Shown: positions 13,701-26,824 of the stretch, in pieces
Layout: the number at the start of each line of letters is the position of its first letter
How positions within the stretch are numbered: position 1 is the stretch's first letter
NCBI RefSeq assembly: GCF_040581485.1
Contig: NC_090134.1
Location: 6,696,001-6,760,000, forward strand
From: Linepithema humile
Lineage: Eukaryota > Arthropoda > Insecta > Hymenoptera > Formicidae
DNA length: 64,000 nt
Reading direction: 5' to 3'
Made by a program: the position numbers and the translations under genes
Notes under the pieces: model-generated
The model's database searches: none
What the model saw: only the letters and a program-made list of their open reading frames with translations
What the model was told of the DNA's origin: nothing

Positions 13701-16700
13701 CATGTACCTCGTTTACGGATTCTAATGAAAATTAACTCGAACACCGAGGCGAAAACTTGGTGGATCGAGATACGATAGATGTTAAACAGCACGTAAACTG
13801 AAATAAAAAGAAAATCTCTTTTTCAAGGATCACAATTAAACATATTTATGCAACAGAATAGAATAAAATCAAACATCATTTCCGTCTGTCTCAGCGTGAA
13901 AAATTGAACGATCTCAGTATTCGATTAAAGCTATTGTCTCAATTGAATTCTCTATTGGATTCGCAATCGAAAGTAAAGAACAATGGATAAAATATCTCGG
14001 GCGTCAAAGAAATATCGATTTGTCGTTCGCTCGCGGCGATGCATTGTCATCGTTCAGCGCTTAATTAATTTAATTACGATAATGGTCGATTTAACGCTTC
14101 CGGTGTCGCAGACGGTGATTCATCATTCTCAGAAATCGCGCGACTCGCGTAACCGGAACAAAACGCACGCGCGTATACGCATGCAAACGCTTAGGACACA
14201 ACCGTAAACGGCGGGTAATGCGGCGGTTTTTCTCATCCCACTTGTGTATATGGACCAAGGTGAAGGCAAAAAGGCCTGCGGGGCCCGACAAGCCTAACGC
14301 GTAGCGCGGTGGGACGAGGTGAGAGCTCGAAAGCGGTACGAAAGGGACCAATCGCTCGCCCCCTCCCCCTCGGTCGATGCCGCGTATCCCATTCTTCCCA
14401 TCTCTCGCAATCGCCGGCAATGTTAACTTTTCTCATTGCAAACTTTCGCCACACGTGGCGAGAGATCCGCCGCATTCAAACAAGTTTTGCGAATTTTTGC
14501 AGATGGATGAACTGCGAGGCAAGAGCCGGGAGATCGAGAAGCTGTCGAAACTCTTGAAACGTCGGAAATTGGCGCCGCCGGTGGAGCGCGATACGGTGAG
14601 TATTTCTATTTTGCCGGCGTTTCCGTTTCCGCGAACGATATCGCGTAAAAGTGACATGGTCACAAAGTACGATTTCTAATTTTGCACAAAGTGTGCTCGA
14701 TAAAAGCCATCTTACGAGCGAAGCGCGTGCGATACTATTTGCTGAAAGTTAAAACCACCTTTTTTGCTGAAATTTTTGAACATCTAACATTGTATTGGCA
14801 ATTGCGCCTCGAATTAGGATTCTATTTAATGTTTACTTGAAATGAATCGAATGACAAAAGTAAAATTTGCCACAGCATTTTTATTTTTCATTAATTAAAT
14901 TATAAATATGCTTGTTAAGAAAAGTTTTAGTTTGCGATAAAGTCAAGTCAGCTGTGTTTTGGTACAATTATGATATTTTCTTAATCTCAGTATCACCGCT
15001 CCGAATATTATTATTCGTTCAACTATTTGACGTATCAATAGCTATTTTAAGCGATCGTCTATCAGAAACGTCGAACGAAGCGAATAATATCAATAGCCAC
15101 TTTTGCTGCGTTTCATCGAGTGTCTCGCTCCGGAATTCTCCGTTGTTTTTTTTTTTCGCTCTCAGACGGCAGCGAGCCGTCGTGCGAACAATCCAACGGT
15201 TCACCCTGAGGACCGTACTGGTGCACGCGATTATCATATCGTACGACTTCCGGTGTAAGTTTACACAGCATCAGGTTCCTAGAAGCCTTTAGCGCACTTG
15301 GCACGTTTAATGTTGACATCGGTTACTTGCACTTATCCTCGCATCAGCATTTATTTTCTTTTTACATTCTAGGAATGATTGTTTTCTAAAAGACACTTTC
15401 TCTTAAAAAAAATCTGATTTTTTTTAATCGATTCTTTTCTGTATATTACACTCAAGCGATCCTTTTGATCAATTTTGAAATCGCGTCGTTGTATTTCAAG
15501 TCAAGTTACAGAGCTAACAGAAGCATCCCAATTGCGTCATTGTTAGAAGTGAAACTATGTGGCACATAAACTCGCCAGCATATAAAAGGTTAATGAACCC
15601 ATCGTGCGGAGTAATTCAGAAGAGTGCGTTAAACCGACCGCTTAAGGTGTGTCGAATGCTTGGGCGTGCTCCAAGAAATGCGCTGACAACGCGATTGCTA
15701 CTTTTTGGACAGCAGTCTTTACTTTCATCGAAGTGTGTAACGATTCAAGGAAGCCATTACGAATCGCCGAAGCCGATGGACACTCTCGATGAGTCCCGGT
15801 ATCTTGACGGTTCGCTTTTAAGTCCGAGGTGTGCCCACGGATGTCGCGATATCACCGGGTTAATGTACCGGGTCAACGTCGCGAGAGAGACATCCCGCTC
15901 GCGGGCGAGCATTGTGCATTATATACGCGTCTTCGTCATCTTGAAGGAACTTAAAGGCCATGCGAGCAAGCGAGCGGTCGGTCGCGCGGCTAAAAGGTTG
16001 TGTAGTTACGCGCCGCACAATATAATTGCCACCCTTTCCCGCCTTATCGCGACTTAATCGAGCTAACGGTAGCGCGGAATCTACGGTAAAAGAGTTAAAG
16101 CGCCTTTTTCTCCGACAACGGTTTCATAAATCTCGATCTAAAGAAAAGATATGAAAAACAATCCATTGTTTGCAAAGTGATCGATTCTTTTCAATGGCAA
16201 ACTCAATTGAGCATTGAATGCAGCATGCAGCTGCTTTAAATTTGACCGCTGAATTTTTTAAATCTTTTTTTTTTCACCATTAACAGCAATAATAAAAATC
16301 GAACTTTTGATAACTAAAATCTAACTACGCAATTTAACTCTTGGACATACAAGAGGAATCTTTAATATTCGCGCGTTCAGTATTTACTTTTTTTATGACA
16401 TTCCCTATATATTTATCTTCGATGAAATGTTTTCCTCCTTTCTTATGACATTTCGAAAAACTTTAAAGCTGTTCGACAGTGCTCGCGATTTAATTAAATT
16501 TATCGACATATTATTTATTTACTTATTTCTGGCAGGCCTCTATTAATAAGCCGTAATAATGCCTCCAAGAATTAACAAAATTTCAAATTCGCACATTTGC
16601 TATTTCGACATGGCGATAGAAGATCGCAAAAAGGATACGAGCGTATTTTCTCATATCCCCCTCCTCCTGTCCCTGATAACAGTTATGATTCTTACATTTC

Positions 16701-19700
16701 ATTGTCTCGGGTCGAAGTTCCTACCAGGTCAGCAAGCTGTAGATATAACTTTTCGAATGTAATGGGGAAGGAGCGCTCGCGACTCGCCGCACGTAGAAGG
16801 CTCCGAACGTCGAAGGTGCGCGCTTCAGTCTGGTCTAGACATCCACCGCGAGCACACCGTTTCCTGACGCCGCTCTACGTGCTTACCCGTGCGTGCTCGA
16901 GTGTGACATACGACCGAAAAGTTTCGCAAAGATCGCCACAGGGTATACACCGCCGGTGTACACCGACATCTCGCCTTCCCCGTGCGCGTTATATGAATCC
17001 TCAAGATCAACCCGGGGTCTCATGGGGTTTGCGTGGAACGAGGTAAGCATTAGCAAACGTGATCGTTTATTTATACGCGACTATCCGTATGCGATGTTGA
17101 AGTCACCGCCTTTGAAATAGTGCCATCGTTTACAAATTTATAATTTTATAGGTGTTTTTTTATAGATCTTAGATTTCAAATATTATTTAATTTAAAAAAT
17201 AATGTAGAAATTAAGGGTGTTGTAAATTTTCTAGGCTCTATTTTTATATATGAAAGATTTAGATGCAACATTCACAGTTTTCATTGATTTATAATTTTAT
17301 AATACGAGCATAAAACTGCATGAAACATTTTATCAGTAATAAATATTAAGTAATTTAATTTTTATCTTTATGAAATCTTGTTTCTCTTAACATGAGATGA
17401 ACATAGTATCCCAAAATTTGCGAATGTTTCTTCAATGATAAGTTTTCTGAGACCAGTTTGAACTAATTTTTTATCAGCGAAAATGTAGTTATAAGTGATT
17501 GAAAAAGGAGGATATTTTGCAAACATATTAAAATAACATTTTTTATTTTTTAGTCAATTTTAAGTAGACTTTATTTTAATAAAATTTTAATTTAAGACTT
17601 TGTTAAAGAGATGTGTATATGATATTGAAAATAAGAAATGCGATAAATGATTTTCCTTGACATCTTTTGCTGAAGAAAAAATTAACCTCGAGAAACTTAT
17701 AGAGAAACTATCATTGAAACAGCTAGGAATTTTGAGATAATCTGTAGAATAAAATTTTATTTTTATTTATTTATTTATTTATAGTAACTTATAGAAAACC
17801 ATTAATTTACATGATGCGATAAAATTATGCCTTCAAGCTAGGCGCGAAGAAAAATAATAATACTCTGAAAGCGGAATAGCATTTGATTGTGCATACAATA
17901 GTACCGTTTTTTATTCAGTTTCCTCGTCGCGAAGAAGTTAATTACCGTATAAAATATCTGTACTAATGTTCAAGTAATGAACAAAACAAATTTAAATTTT
18001 CAAATTTTTGAATAATAGTAATTCATCAAAATAATAGTAATTCATCAAAAATTATAAAATTTTCAGAATTTAATGCAAAATCAAAAGGAAAGCTGTGAAA
18101 TGGAATCTATAATAAGCATTGTTATTTATCAAAGAAACGCGCGCTTTTCTACTCGTGTTAAAAGAAAGTTTCATACAATGAACAATTCCGAGTTTAAAAT
18201 TGTTATAAATAATTGGTACCATTCGGAATCGTGACGAATGCTCGCATTGTTATTTCACGAGAGCAGTTAGTCGCGACAACCCCCGCCCACTCGTTTGCTC
18301 GCACACACACACGGCCGTCGAGATCGAATATTTTCACGCACCTACTCCAGTTTCACCGGCGCCTTCTCTCGTCCCTGAGTAGAGCGCGAATAGAGCGTGG
18401 AGTCGATCGTGTTCCCAGGGAAATCGACACACAAGTTGCGTGTCGCCGACGCACCGTGGGAACGATTCCCGCAAGACTGCTCGTGCCAGGTCGCGAAGAA
18501 AAATCGCAGAAAGCAATGTTGCGAATGAATACAACAATGGCTCCCGTAATTGAATTATTTCGCGAAATCGTTTCGCGCTTAACGCTTGAAGATTGCAAGA
18601 TTGGGTCTATTTAACCATACAAGCGTATCAGCACGTTTCTAGTCATTTCTGACGATTCCGTAAGAAGTAATTAGCTGAAACAAGGAAGGACTAGTTTTCA
18701 ACTAATTGGTTGGCCATTACCAAGTCATTATGAGAACAACACGAATTTGCCGGGGTACGGTGTTACTCGTTGTAAGAATTTCAAGTAAATAGAAAGAGAG
18801 TATTTTTAGCACGTTGATCAACAAGATTAGGGCAACGCATGTGTAGAAAGAGAAATATATTAATATGTAAACCGTAAAAATCCTGTACGGTGCATAGACA
18901 TGCTCTCCCTGCGATTTTCACAGTCAATTATTAATTCTTTCAAAGAACCATGATAACGGCTTTCATTGTACATTCACTACGTAGAGCCATTATGGTGATT
19001 CGTTGAAAATTTTCACTGTTTAAATAAAAACATTGGTGAGTCATTGTTAAATCATCAAACAATGCTCAAAGTAGTGTAATTGATAATTTGTGATAATTTA
19101 TGATGTTTTACAACATGTGCATATATATTAGTGCACACAAGGCAATACACGATTGTGCACTTCGACTCAAAATATAAAAAAAAAAACAGACTACCGTTTC
19201 CTAGAATAAAGTAGCATTTCGTTATACAATGATAACTCTTTTTATTTGGCTCCATCGTCGCGGAAAGATTAAGATCGCATAATCGGAATGCGTAACGTCC
19301 GCGGACCGTTTCGCGAGAACGGAACAACGGAGATCGGATATACGGGTCGATAGGGGAGAAAAACGATAAGCAGCTGATAATCAAAACCGTGGGTTCGAGC
19401 GCATGCAAATTCGCAATAGATCCGCTGAAACGTGTTTCCGCGCACGCACATTCGTATCCAAGGCGAATGCCTGCGTGTCCCGACGCGTGCGATTGCAGGC
19501 ACGAGAACGGACACGTAAGTACGCCTTAAGCACTTAACTATCCTCCATTGTCCTCCTTCGAGGCGGCCACGCGGGATGAATTTCAATGACTTCGCGACGC
19601 GTAAAAGCAGGCGAGAGAGAAAGGCGACTGGGCCGGCCGGTGTTCGGCGGTGGTCCGTCTGCGGGCCTCGAAACGGAATCGTTATTTCACCGGATGCGCT

Positions 19701-22700
19701 TCCTCGATCCGTCTCGATTGCAAGTGGAACGACCGCGTTCTCCCTTCGATGCCACCTTGCACCTTCGAGAATCGGCGACGCTCGGGGGAGACGCTGCGCG
19801 CCCGTGCGCCTTCTCGATGTCTGGCCGTGCCACCGCGCTCTCGGTGAGCTACTTCTCGAAAGAAAGTTCCCCGATTCCCGCAGCGACCGCAGAGGTACGA
19901 GCATGCACGCGGGTCGTGATACATCGGTGCATGAGAGAGCGCGTATTAGCGAGCGCGCGAGCGCAGCCACGTTACCGGACCGGATCACCTCGAGAATCGC
20001 CGCGGTTTTCTCTATGTGCCTACTTAACAACACCCTCGCAACAACCTCGTCTCCTTTATCCTTGATTTTATAAAGAAATCCACGCGGGCGGGATCGGTGA
20101 TTCTTCGGAATACCGCAGAGATTCCGCCAATCTTCTCCTTATCTTCTTCTGCTTTTTTTCGCAATAAACCGACCCAGTCACATTCGCGCAACTGGTTACA
20201 CTTCACTCACCTGACCTCAGTGCTCTTCATGACGCTCATGCGCGTTTCAACATGCCCACATGCTGTTATTGCATACACAATAATGATTCTCGGCTCTCGC
20301 ATGCATGGCCTCCAAATGAAGATTCGCAGAAACTTCGAGCGGCTGAAAAAAACAATAAATTGAAATTAAGCATTGTTAAATAATAATTGAAGAAATAAAT
20401 TTGATCAAAAATATTAAGCATGTCAGGAAAACGTTGAGAGGATTTTCAACATTTCTTTTACGCATTCAAGAGTTATTGCAATCTTTACGATCCCGCCGCA
20501 TCTTCGGCAGATAAATCAGAGCTGCGGATGCTTTTCCATATTTCTTGTTAGAGGATTATTAATAGCAATCGTTATTGAGAAACTCCGGTAAGGGATGATC
20601 GCGCGCGAGTCCAAGTTCGTGGTCAAGCCGCACGGTGCACCTTGGGCATCGCATCTGTATGCAACGACGTGGGAGAGAATACGCTTACGCAGCCTCACGT
20701 CTATGCGGTGCTATGTAATTTCAATCCAATCATCGCGGTCGCGGTTATTAATAATACCTGAGCAACGGCGGGCGTGTACCATCTTGCAATTAATAGCTTC
20801 CTTCCCCCGCGTAAGAGGCACGCATAACGAGCACGCATAGGAAAGCGCATTACGTATTACGTGTTCGCCACCCGCGACACGTCCTTCGGCAATGCGAACA
20901 TTTCGATTTTACAAGCGGGTCAGAGCGAGCGCGAGTAGAGCTGACAATGAGAGCGAAAGTCGCACTTCGAGCGCGACAGACAGGGCTTGGCAGGAATCGA
21001 ACGTAATATTAAACCGTAAGCGAATACCGTGTCGCCGTGCTCTCACATTGAAGAATTCAACGCGCGTAATGTGACACTGCGATTAATTGCAATTTCTTCA
21101 GATTTTTAGTTTCAGTTAAAGAAAGCATAATAAATTTTTTTTTAACACACTTTACGCGATCTACAACTTTGCTTCCAAATTTGCGACAAAAGTTGCAACT
21201 TTATGCATCGCAAATGTAGAAAAAAATTTTTAAAGCCAGATTTATATTTATGATATGAAGATATGTTTCATTATTCTATGGGAAAAGAGATGCATGCAGA
21301 AAACAAATATATATTGTTAATTTAAATTTGTAATTGACTTGAAAGTCGATGTACTCGTATAAGAACTCATTGCGCTTCGCTGATCTTTGACAGACGACAG
21401 TGCGTTAGAAATACGCGAGTTATTTGAGAAACCCGCAGACGCGTTACGAGATCGTATGCGGTGGCAGGAGACGATCGGTGAAAGTGAGAATGTGGACCGT
21501 ACGGGATGGATCGAATGAATAGGATGAAGACACCGCACGTGACGGTCCCACTGAAGCGTAGATTCGGCTTGTAGATCGATTGGATTTTACAAGTAGATAT
21601 GCCCGTCTCGTGTCAGACACGTGGATTTCTCTTATGGAGACGTCACACTTTAATTGAGGCGTAGAAGTTAAAATTTATGATAGAAGTTTTACATGTGTGT
21701 TGATGTTAGCGATATGAGTTAGTAATAAAATAAGTAGTACGTAAACAAAAGTCATTTTTCAGAGGCGTAACGCTCTTTTTACACGGTTAACGACTTGAAT
21801 ACTTTTTTTCTTTTTCAATCACAGAAAAAAATACACTCTTCTATTCAATACACAGTTCAATTAACAAGTAGATAAGAATGTTTGATTTATTAATCACTCA
21901 GTGATTAAAAGAAATCTTTTAGAAATATATTTTTATTCAGGAAAAATTTAACAGTATTCAAATCAATATATGATTATTCGCAGAAAATGCATTTACCATC
22001 ATTATATTGTTATCAATTATTGCTTCAATATGTAAAAACTGCGAAGTGCGGATGAAATTTTCTCGCGGTCGCTGGCGAAGCGTCCGCAATTTCGGAAAAT
22101 AGCGTAGCTTACATCCGCGCTCGTTTGAAGCCGCTAATTATTTTTAGCGCGCGTCCCGATAACTGTACACCAGATGTCGAATTAATATAAGAAAACGTCG
22201 GGACACAAAACGCGAGACGAGCGGTGAAGCACCGGATAACGGTAACGCGTGACGCGCTCGTTTCACCTGTCCCAATATGTCTTACATCCGATATAGCCGA
22301 TCCGACCCCGAAGAGAGGAGAAACGCCGGTGTAACGAGCGCGCGTGTCCAACGATTTACATATATGGCGCAAAGTGCATCACCGTGCGCGCAGGCACCGG
22401 CGGGCGAGTTGGTGCAAGGTGCAATCTCGATTCTCCCGGCGCACATCTCCTCGCATGTACGCCGCAACACACGCCGGCAGGTTGATACCGCGAGGAGGAA
22501 GGAAGCCGAGAGGGCGAGAGAAGGAAGAGGCTGCGGCTGTATGTCAGGGGGCCAAGCTAACGGTCCACCCAGACTCTCGGGACTCTCCGTAACCCAATCG
22601 TTGCAGCCGCGACTCGTCTGCTTCTCTCTCCTCTCTCTTCCTCTTCCCCTCGATCTCTTTTCCTCCCCCCCCCCCTCTCTCTCTCTGTCTCTCTCTTTCC

Positions 22701-25700
22701 TCTCGCGGCTTTCCGGCTCGATGCATACATCGCATCGGACCGTGACGTTTATCCGGAAGACCGAAACAATTGCGATAGACTTTTGCTACTTTCTTCCGAA
22801 GAACAAGCAGCTATGACCGTGCAGGTTTCGAGAAAAATCAACAATGTTTTTTTTTTTTTTTTTTTTTTTTTTCATTTTTCTCTGTGAAGTTGCAGTAACT
22901 ATTTATCTTATAATTATGAAAATAATATATCTTTGTCTACAAAATAGCAATTGGAAAATAAATGTAATTTAAAACGCTGAGAAAAGTAGCGGCAGTGTTT
23001 TTCACCGGTGCGCCATCAAGATTATCACTTCTCGAAGTATCGGCTTTCCTTCCTGGGACACGTCGTGAAAGTTACCTAATTATGCAATTGTACTTTTTAC
23101 TTTCCCCTCACTTCAACTTTGATATTTAACTTTGATTTTTTTTTTGTTCACAAAAACCAAGTTTCTGCAGACGCTGCTTTTACGCAGAGCGTCCCAGAAA
23201 CGCGAAGTATCCTTTCTGCCGGGACAACCGTTATCGTGGAAGTATCCAGTTGTGGATTAATTATTTCCGATGATGTTGCAGATGCGGAAGTTACGGGAGA
23301 ACGAGAGGAATCGACCGATACGGCCAGCATCACGCATAGAGAAGAAGATTTTCACGGACGACGGTCATACGGTACGTAATTGCCGCTATCTTCAAACGCG
23401 AGCGATTTTCTTTACAAGTACCCTCTACGCCGACACGACGCGTACGTGAAATCACTCCTTTTATAGCAACAATTATTGCTAACATAAGATTACAAACGTT
23501 TCGAGCGTTCTCTCCTTCAAATAATGACTATTTACATACCTATCATCGCGATAAAGACATATAACCACACATATAACCATAAAGACATATAAGCCATTAA
23601 GGTGGAGTATCGTTTAAGGTGGGGTCATATGTCCACGCCGTAGAATCCGACGGAGCCATAAATGAAATCGAGGTCGAGCGCCTCCGTGAACTCGCGCTCG
23701 AGCAGCAGGAAGTCATCGAGATACTTAGACAGGCAGTTAAGGTAATGGAATTTTTTTTTAAGGGAGTGGATATGAGTTGATAATTTAAAAGTATAGATTT
23801 CGATTTCTCTCGCAAATTTCTGAGTGTTGCATTGGATGCCAAACAGCAGTATGTTATTTTGGAAGGAAATTAATTCAATTAGAATATTTTTAATGCATTT
23901 TCAGAGAAAGAGATATGTAATACTTTATTTTTCCTTACTTGCAAAATTTAGAAAGCATCAGAATTTAATACGAACATAAATATTTCAATCTGGAAAAATA
24001 ATAAATCAGTAAGGATTATTCAGCGAATACCGTGACTCGTATTTTTGCTGGGAAAGCAAAAATAAGTCAGCTCACGTTCACTCCGTTAAATAATGGCATC
24101 CTGCCCGAAATAAAGTAAAGGTAAAGTTTGAGAAACAAATACGGATGTTTTTCTCTTGCTACGTAAGGAGAGAGAAAGGAAACTGGAACAGCTATCGAAC
24201 AAAAAGAAGAAGGAGGAATTTTATAAACAATGGCTCGAATTGGAACCGGTAGCCGAAGTAGAGGACGAAGAGGACCACGAAGACAATGACAGCGCCCTAT
24301 CGAGCGCCCCGTCCTCGATGTCGCCGCAACCCGGAGGCTACGGTCAATGGCAGGGTAATGGTGTCACTAGAGAAGCGTACGAGGCCGTTCTCGTCGAGAT
24401 CGAGGAGTTGCAATCGAAGCTCCTTCGGGAGCAGCGAGAACTGTCGCGTGCCAAAACTCATATTTGCGAGTTGGAGAAGGCACTCTTGCAAGAGGTAAAA
24501 ATTGTTTCTTTACATTTTTTGCTTTTCAAATCATAAAATAAGGTGGATGTTAATTAATTTTTAATTCTTGACACTATATATTTAAGAATTTCGATAAAGA
24601 AGACTTGTGCATTCCACAGAGATGCGGCGATCGCGACAAAGAGTTGAACAAGTTGAATGACAAGCTTCGAGCCACCGAAGAGCGAGAAGCCAGGCTCTTA
24701 GTGGAGCTTTCGGAGATACGAGAACAGAATGAGCTTCTGGAGTTCCGGCTACTCGAATTGGAGGAAACATCCGCGCGCAGAGACAGTCCCGATCACACAG
24801 TGGACAGCGGCATCGTCTCGCCGGAACCCACTCACGCAAACAAGGTGAGCTTCAACAAACTTTACGAATTCTCTCAGCTCGTCGATTAATATAATTGACC
24901 GTATATCAGATACTTATTGCTCGTGTTATAAATAAATAAATAAATCGTTGGTCAGTAATTTTGCATGTATAATATCTTTCTACTGTTTGCAATGCAACGA
25001 TATTTCAGGATCACTCAACGAACAAACAGAGGAGTCGCGCAGTGGCTACCGTTATACCATACACGAATAACGCTACAATGAAATCTACGTCGCCCGTGTT
25101 GCCACGTAAACCACCACTGACTCTTCAGGAAAGCGGTATCTTCGAGGAGGATGAAGAGCAGGAGGACGAGGAGGAAGAGTCCGTTGAGCTGACTAGTCGC
25201 GGCACGCAGACGGAAGTGCCATCCGGCGAGCTTCTGCAGGAAGTGCAGCGTCTCCAGGAGCTACGGGCGCGGATCCAGGAGCGCGCGGCTAAGATCGCGA
25301 CCCCGGTCTTCCATCCGATCGATTCGTCTAAGATCTGCCTCGACGTGTCGACGGTGGACTCGATAGTCCAACTGACATCCTACCAGGAACGCGTGCGCGA
25401 CCTCGAGGAGCGACTCGAAACGCACGAGGAGGCCGAAAAGAACCTAGTGCGGGAGAAGCAATTGTCGAAACAACGGGAAGAGGAACTGCTCGACGAGAAC
25501 TACAAACTTACGGAGAGGATATACTGGTTGGAGAACGAGATGCGAAACATCGCGGAATCCAACGAGGATAACGATGAGAGCAAAGGCGAAATAACTGTCG
25601 CGCAGCGGATCGAAAATATCGAGCAGAATAAACGTGAGCTTTCGGAAAATTTGGAAGCTGCGCAGAATACGCGTACGAATGACGCGGAATATCATCAATG

Positions 25701-26363
25701 CCAGAATCAGGCTAATGCGGAAAATTTCGATCAGCAAAGCGCCTCGGAAGTACAATGTAACGTCACGGTATGTAATTAATTTACAATCGTATTTTTTTAG
25801 TCCTTCGAAATTGTTTTATAATAATTTTTTATTTAAAAATTGCTATTCCAAGCGAATATCTTCTAATAAAAAAATTGTTATTTAAAGATAAAGCATTTTA
25901 AAAAATCGGTTTTAAAACTCGTTCGTTGGAATAATAATTTGTGATTTTTTAATTGGGGAAAAACGATCTTGCAATCAGGAACTGTATTATAATGATCTCT
26001 ATCAATTCTTTTCGAATCCATTTTTCGAGTTAACTAAATTCTATTGACCGACGACAGAGATAATACTTTTTGTTGAAAACAGTTAGTAAACGGTCATTAT
26101 ACATTCTGCAGCTTGTATCCCTAGAGAAGAGGAAGAAGGAAGACGAGATGGAGCTCCGTGAACCCCAAGAGCCGGTCGTTATCGATTTTACCGAAAGCGA
26201 CTCGGGAAAGAAGGTTAGACGAAGGCGAATTAACAGTAACGAGCGCGTGATGCGGTATACGCGAAACACGGATTTGAGAGCATCGAACGTCGGGTACATG
26301 CGCGACGTCTCCTTCCGGCGACGGAATTATTCGTTGGTCCTGTATCAGGAGATTTGCGTTTAG
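10790..26363 (+). CDS. JAKMIP-family coiled-coil protein (janus kinase and microtubule-interacting protein-like)
   Basis: Exons seen: 10790-10974, 11266-11622, 11846-12119, 12351-12464, 14503-14595, then 23171-23371, 23602-23741, 24168-24494, 24620-24844, 25009-25767 and 26112-26363. The first five join phase-perfectly (341 residues); the last six also join (about 634 residues). The start of exon 23171 needs phase 1 while exon 14503 ends in phase 0, so an exon is missing in the 8.6 kb gap or the second half has its own promoter. Family assignment rests on ordered resemblance to vertebrate JAKMIP1 as I recall it: an N-terminal ELHEERR..ELKTRL coil, MDELRGKSREIEKLSKLL, EIEVERLRELALEQQEVIEIL, and REQNELLEFRLLELEE. 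An acidic SRGTQT-containing linker and a further coil follow. JAKMIPs bind microtubules, kinesin-1 and GABA-B receptors in neurons (family knowledge). Exon 23602 has a poor polypyrimidine tract. The final exon ends in a basic RRRR-type tail without homology I know. Confidence 0.8.
12465..14502 (+). other. 2.0 kb intron of the JAKMIP-like gene
   Basis: Bounded by ATG|GTAAGT and TTTTTGCAG|ATG. Mostly AT-rich with a GC-richer patch at about 13480-13630 and another at 14240-14420. No further exon in frame was found. Confidence 0.6.
16750..17042 (+). promoter_or_regulatory. Candidate alternative first exon/promoter island
   Basis: CpG-rich block ending in a consensus donor GAG|GTAAGC. The frame beginning at the ATG at 17022 runs MGFAWNE and ends in phase 0, which does not match the phase 1 needed by the exon at 23171, so if used it is probably non-coding. 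No cap-site evidence is available. Confidence 0.25.
17520..17720 (+). repeat. Diverged copy of a dispersed AT-rich repeat (copy A)
   Basis: A segment containing TTTTAATTTAAGACTTT followed by GATAAATGAT aligns by eye, with indels, to 50870-51010 in the same orientation. It probably marks an old, degraded interspersed element. Ends cannot be placed. Confidence 0.35.
22847..22872. repeat. Poly(T) run of about 26 bases
   Basis: Uninterrupted T tract in the large JAKMIP-like gene gap, shortly upstream of the exon at 23171. It could be a microsatellite or the tail of a minus-strand retroposed element, but no element body is recognisable. Confidence 0.8.
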
Positions 26364-26782
26364 CCTCTTTATATCGTCGTGTTTCTTAACAACGAACTCT
26401 AGGAAGATGGGCGTGAGATCATCGATAGCATTGTCTTAGTAAGTTGTCCGTTGTAATACCGTTTCTTTCATATCGAAGAGAGTTGTGCTCGCGTCGCAAG
26501 TCCCTTGATGTGTCCCGCCCCGAGTTGATGTGTTAATTTTGAGAAGAAGCTGGGAACTTCCCCGCGATAAGAGGACCGCGCGTGTGTTCTCTCCGGAGCG
26601 ACGGCTTCCAGAAAATAACGGCGAACGGAAGAAGACCGAGGTCGTGGAGAAAGAGTGCGGATGGTGAGGAGGTGAGGAGGAGAGAAGAAGGAAAGCTAAC
26701 CGACCGCATATCTACATTGTGTCTTTGAGCATACATATGCGAGACAAACGGCCGACGAGTTCGGTTCTATTCGGCTCGAGGC

Positions 26783-26785
<3 letters not shown>

Positions 26786-26824
<39 letters not shown>
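26786..26824. repeat. (GA)n microsatellite
   Basis: About 39 bases of GA repeats with one interruption, downstream of the JAKMIP-like gene stop codon. Confidence 0.9.

Larger units (their letters stand above)
14596..23170 (+). other. 8.6 kb gap inside the JAKMIP-like gene with several CpG-rich islands
   Basis: The interval alternates AT-rich DNA with CpG-rich blocks near 15.75-16.05, 16.75-17.05, 18.25-18.55, 19.27-20.10, 20.6-21.05 and 22.05-22.75 kb. These blocks leave long frames open on both strands because stop codons are AT-rich; none shows protein-like composition. The block at 16.75-17.04 kb ends in a strong donor (17042, GAG|GTAAGC) and could be an alternative first exon. A 26-base T run ends near 22872 and a CT-rich tract lies at 22.62-22.70 kb. 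Confidence 0.45.

Noticed and set aside
15557..16057. 166-residue open frame on plus
   Set aside because: Lies in a CpG-rich patch inside a large gap of the JAKMIP-like gene; composition is not protein-like and it has no splice connection in phase.
19269..20073. Long overlapping open frames on both strands (up to 254 residues on minus, 165 on plus)
   Set aside because: The block is CpG-rich, so stops are rare in every frame. All translations are Arg/Ser/Pro-rich without domain features, and no splice or codon-bias evidence favours one frame.
22277..22816. 179-residue open frame on plus
   Set aside because: Ends in CT microsatellite translation (Ser/Leu/Pro runs) and has no supported exon borders.
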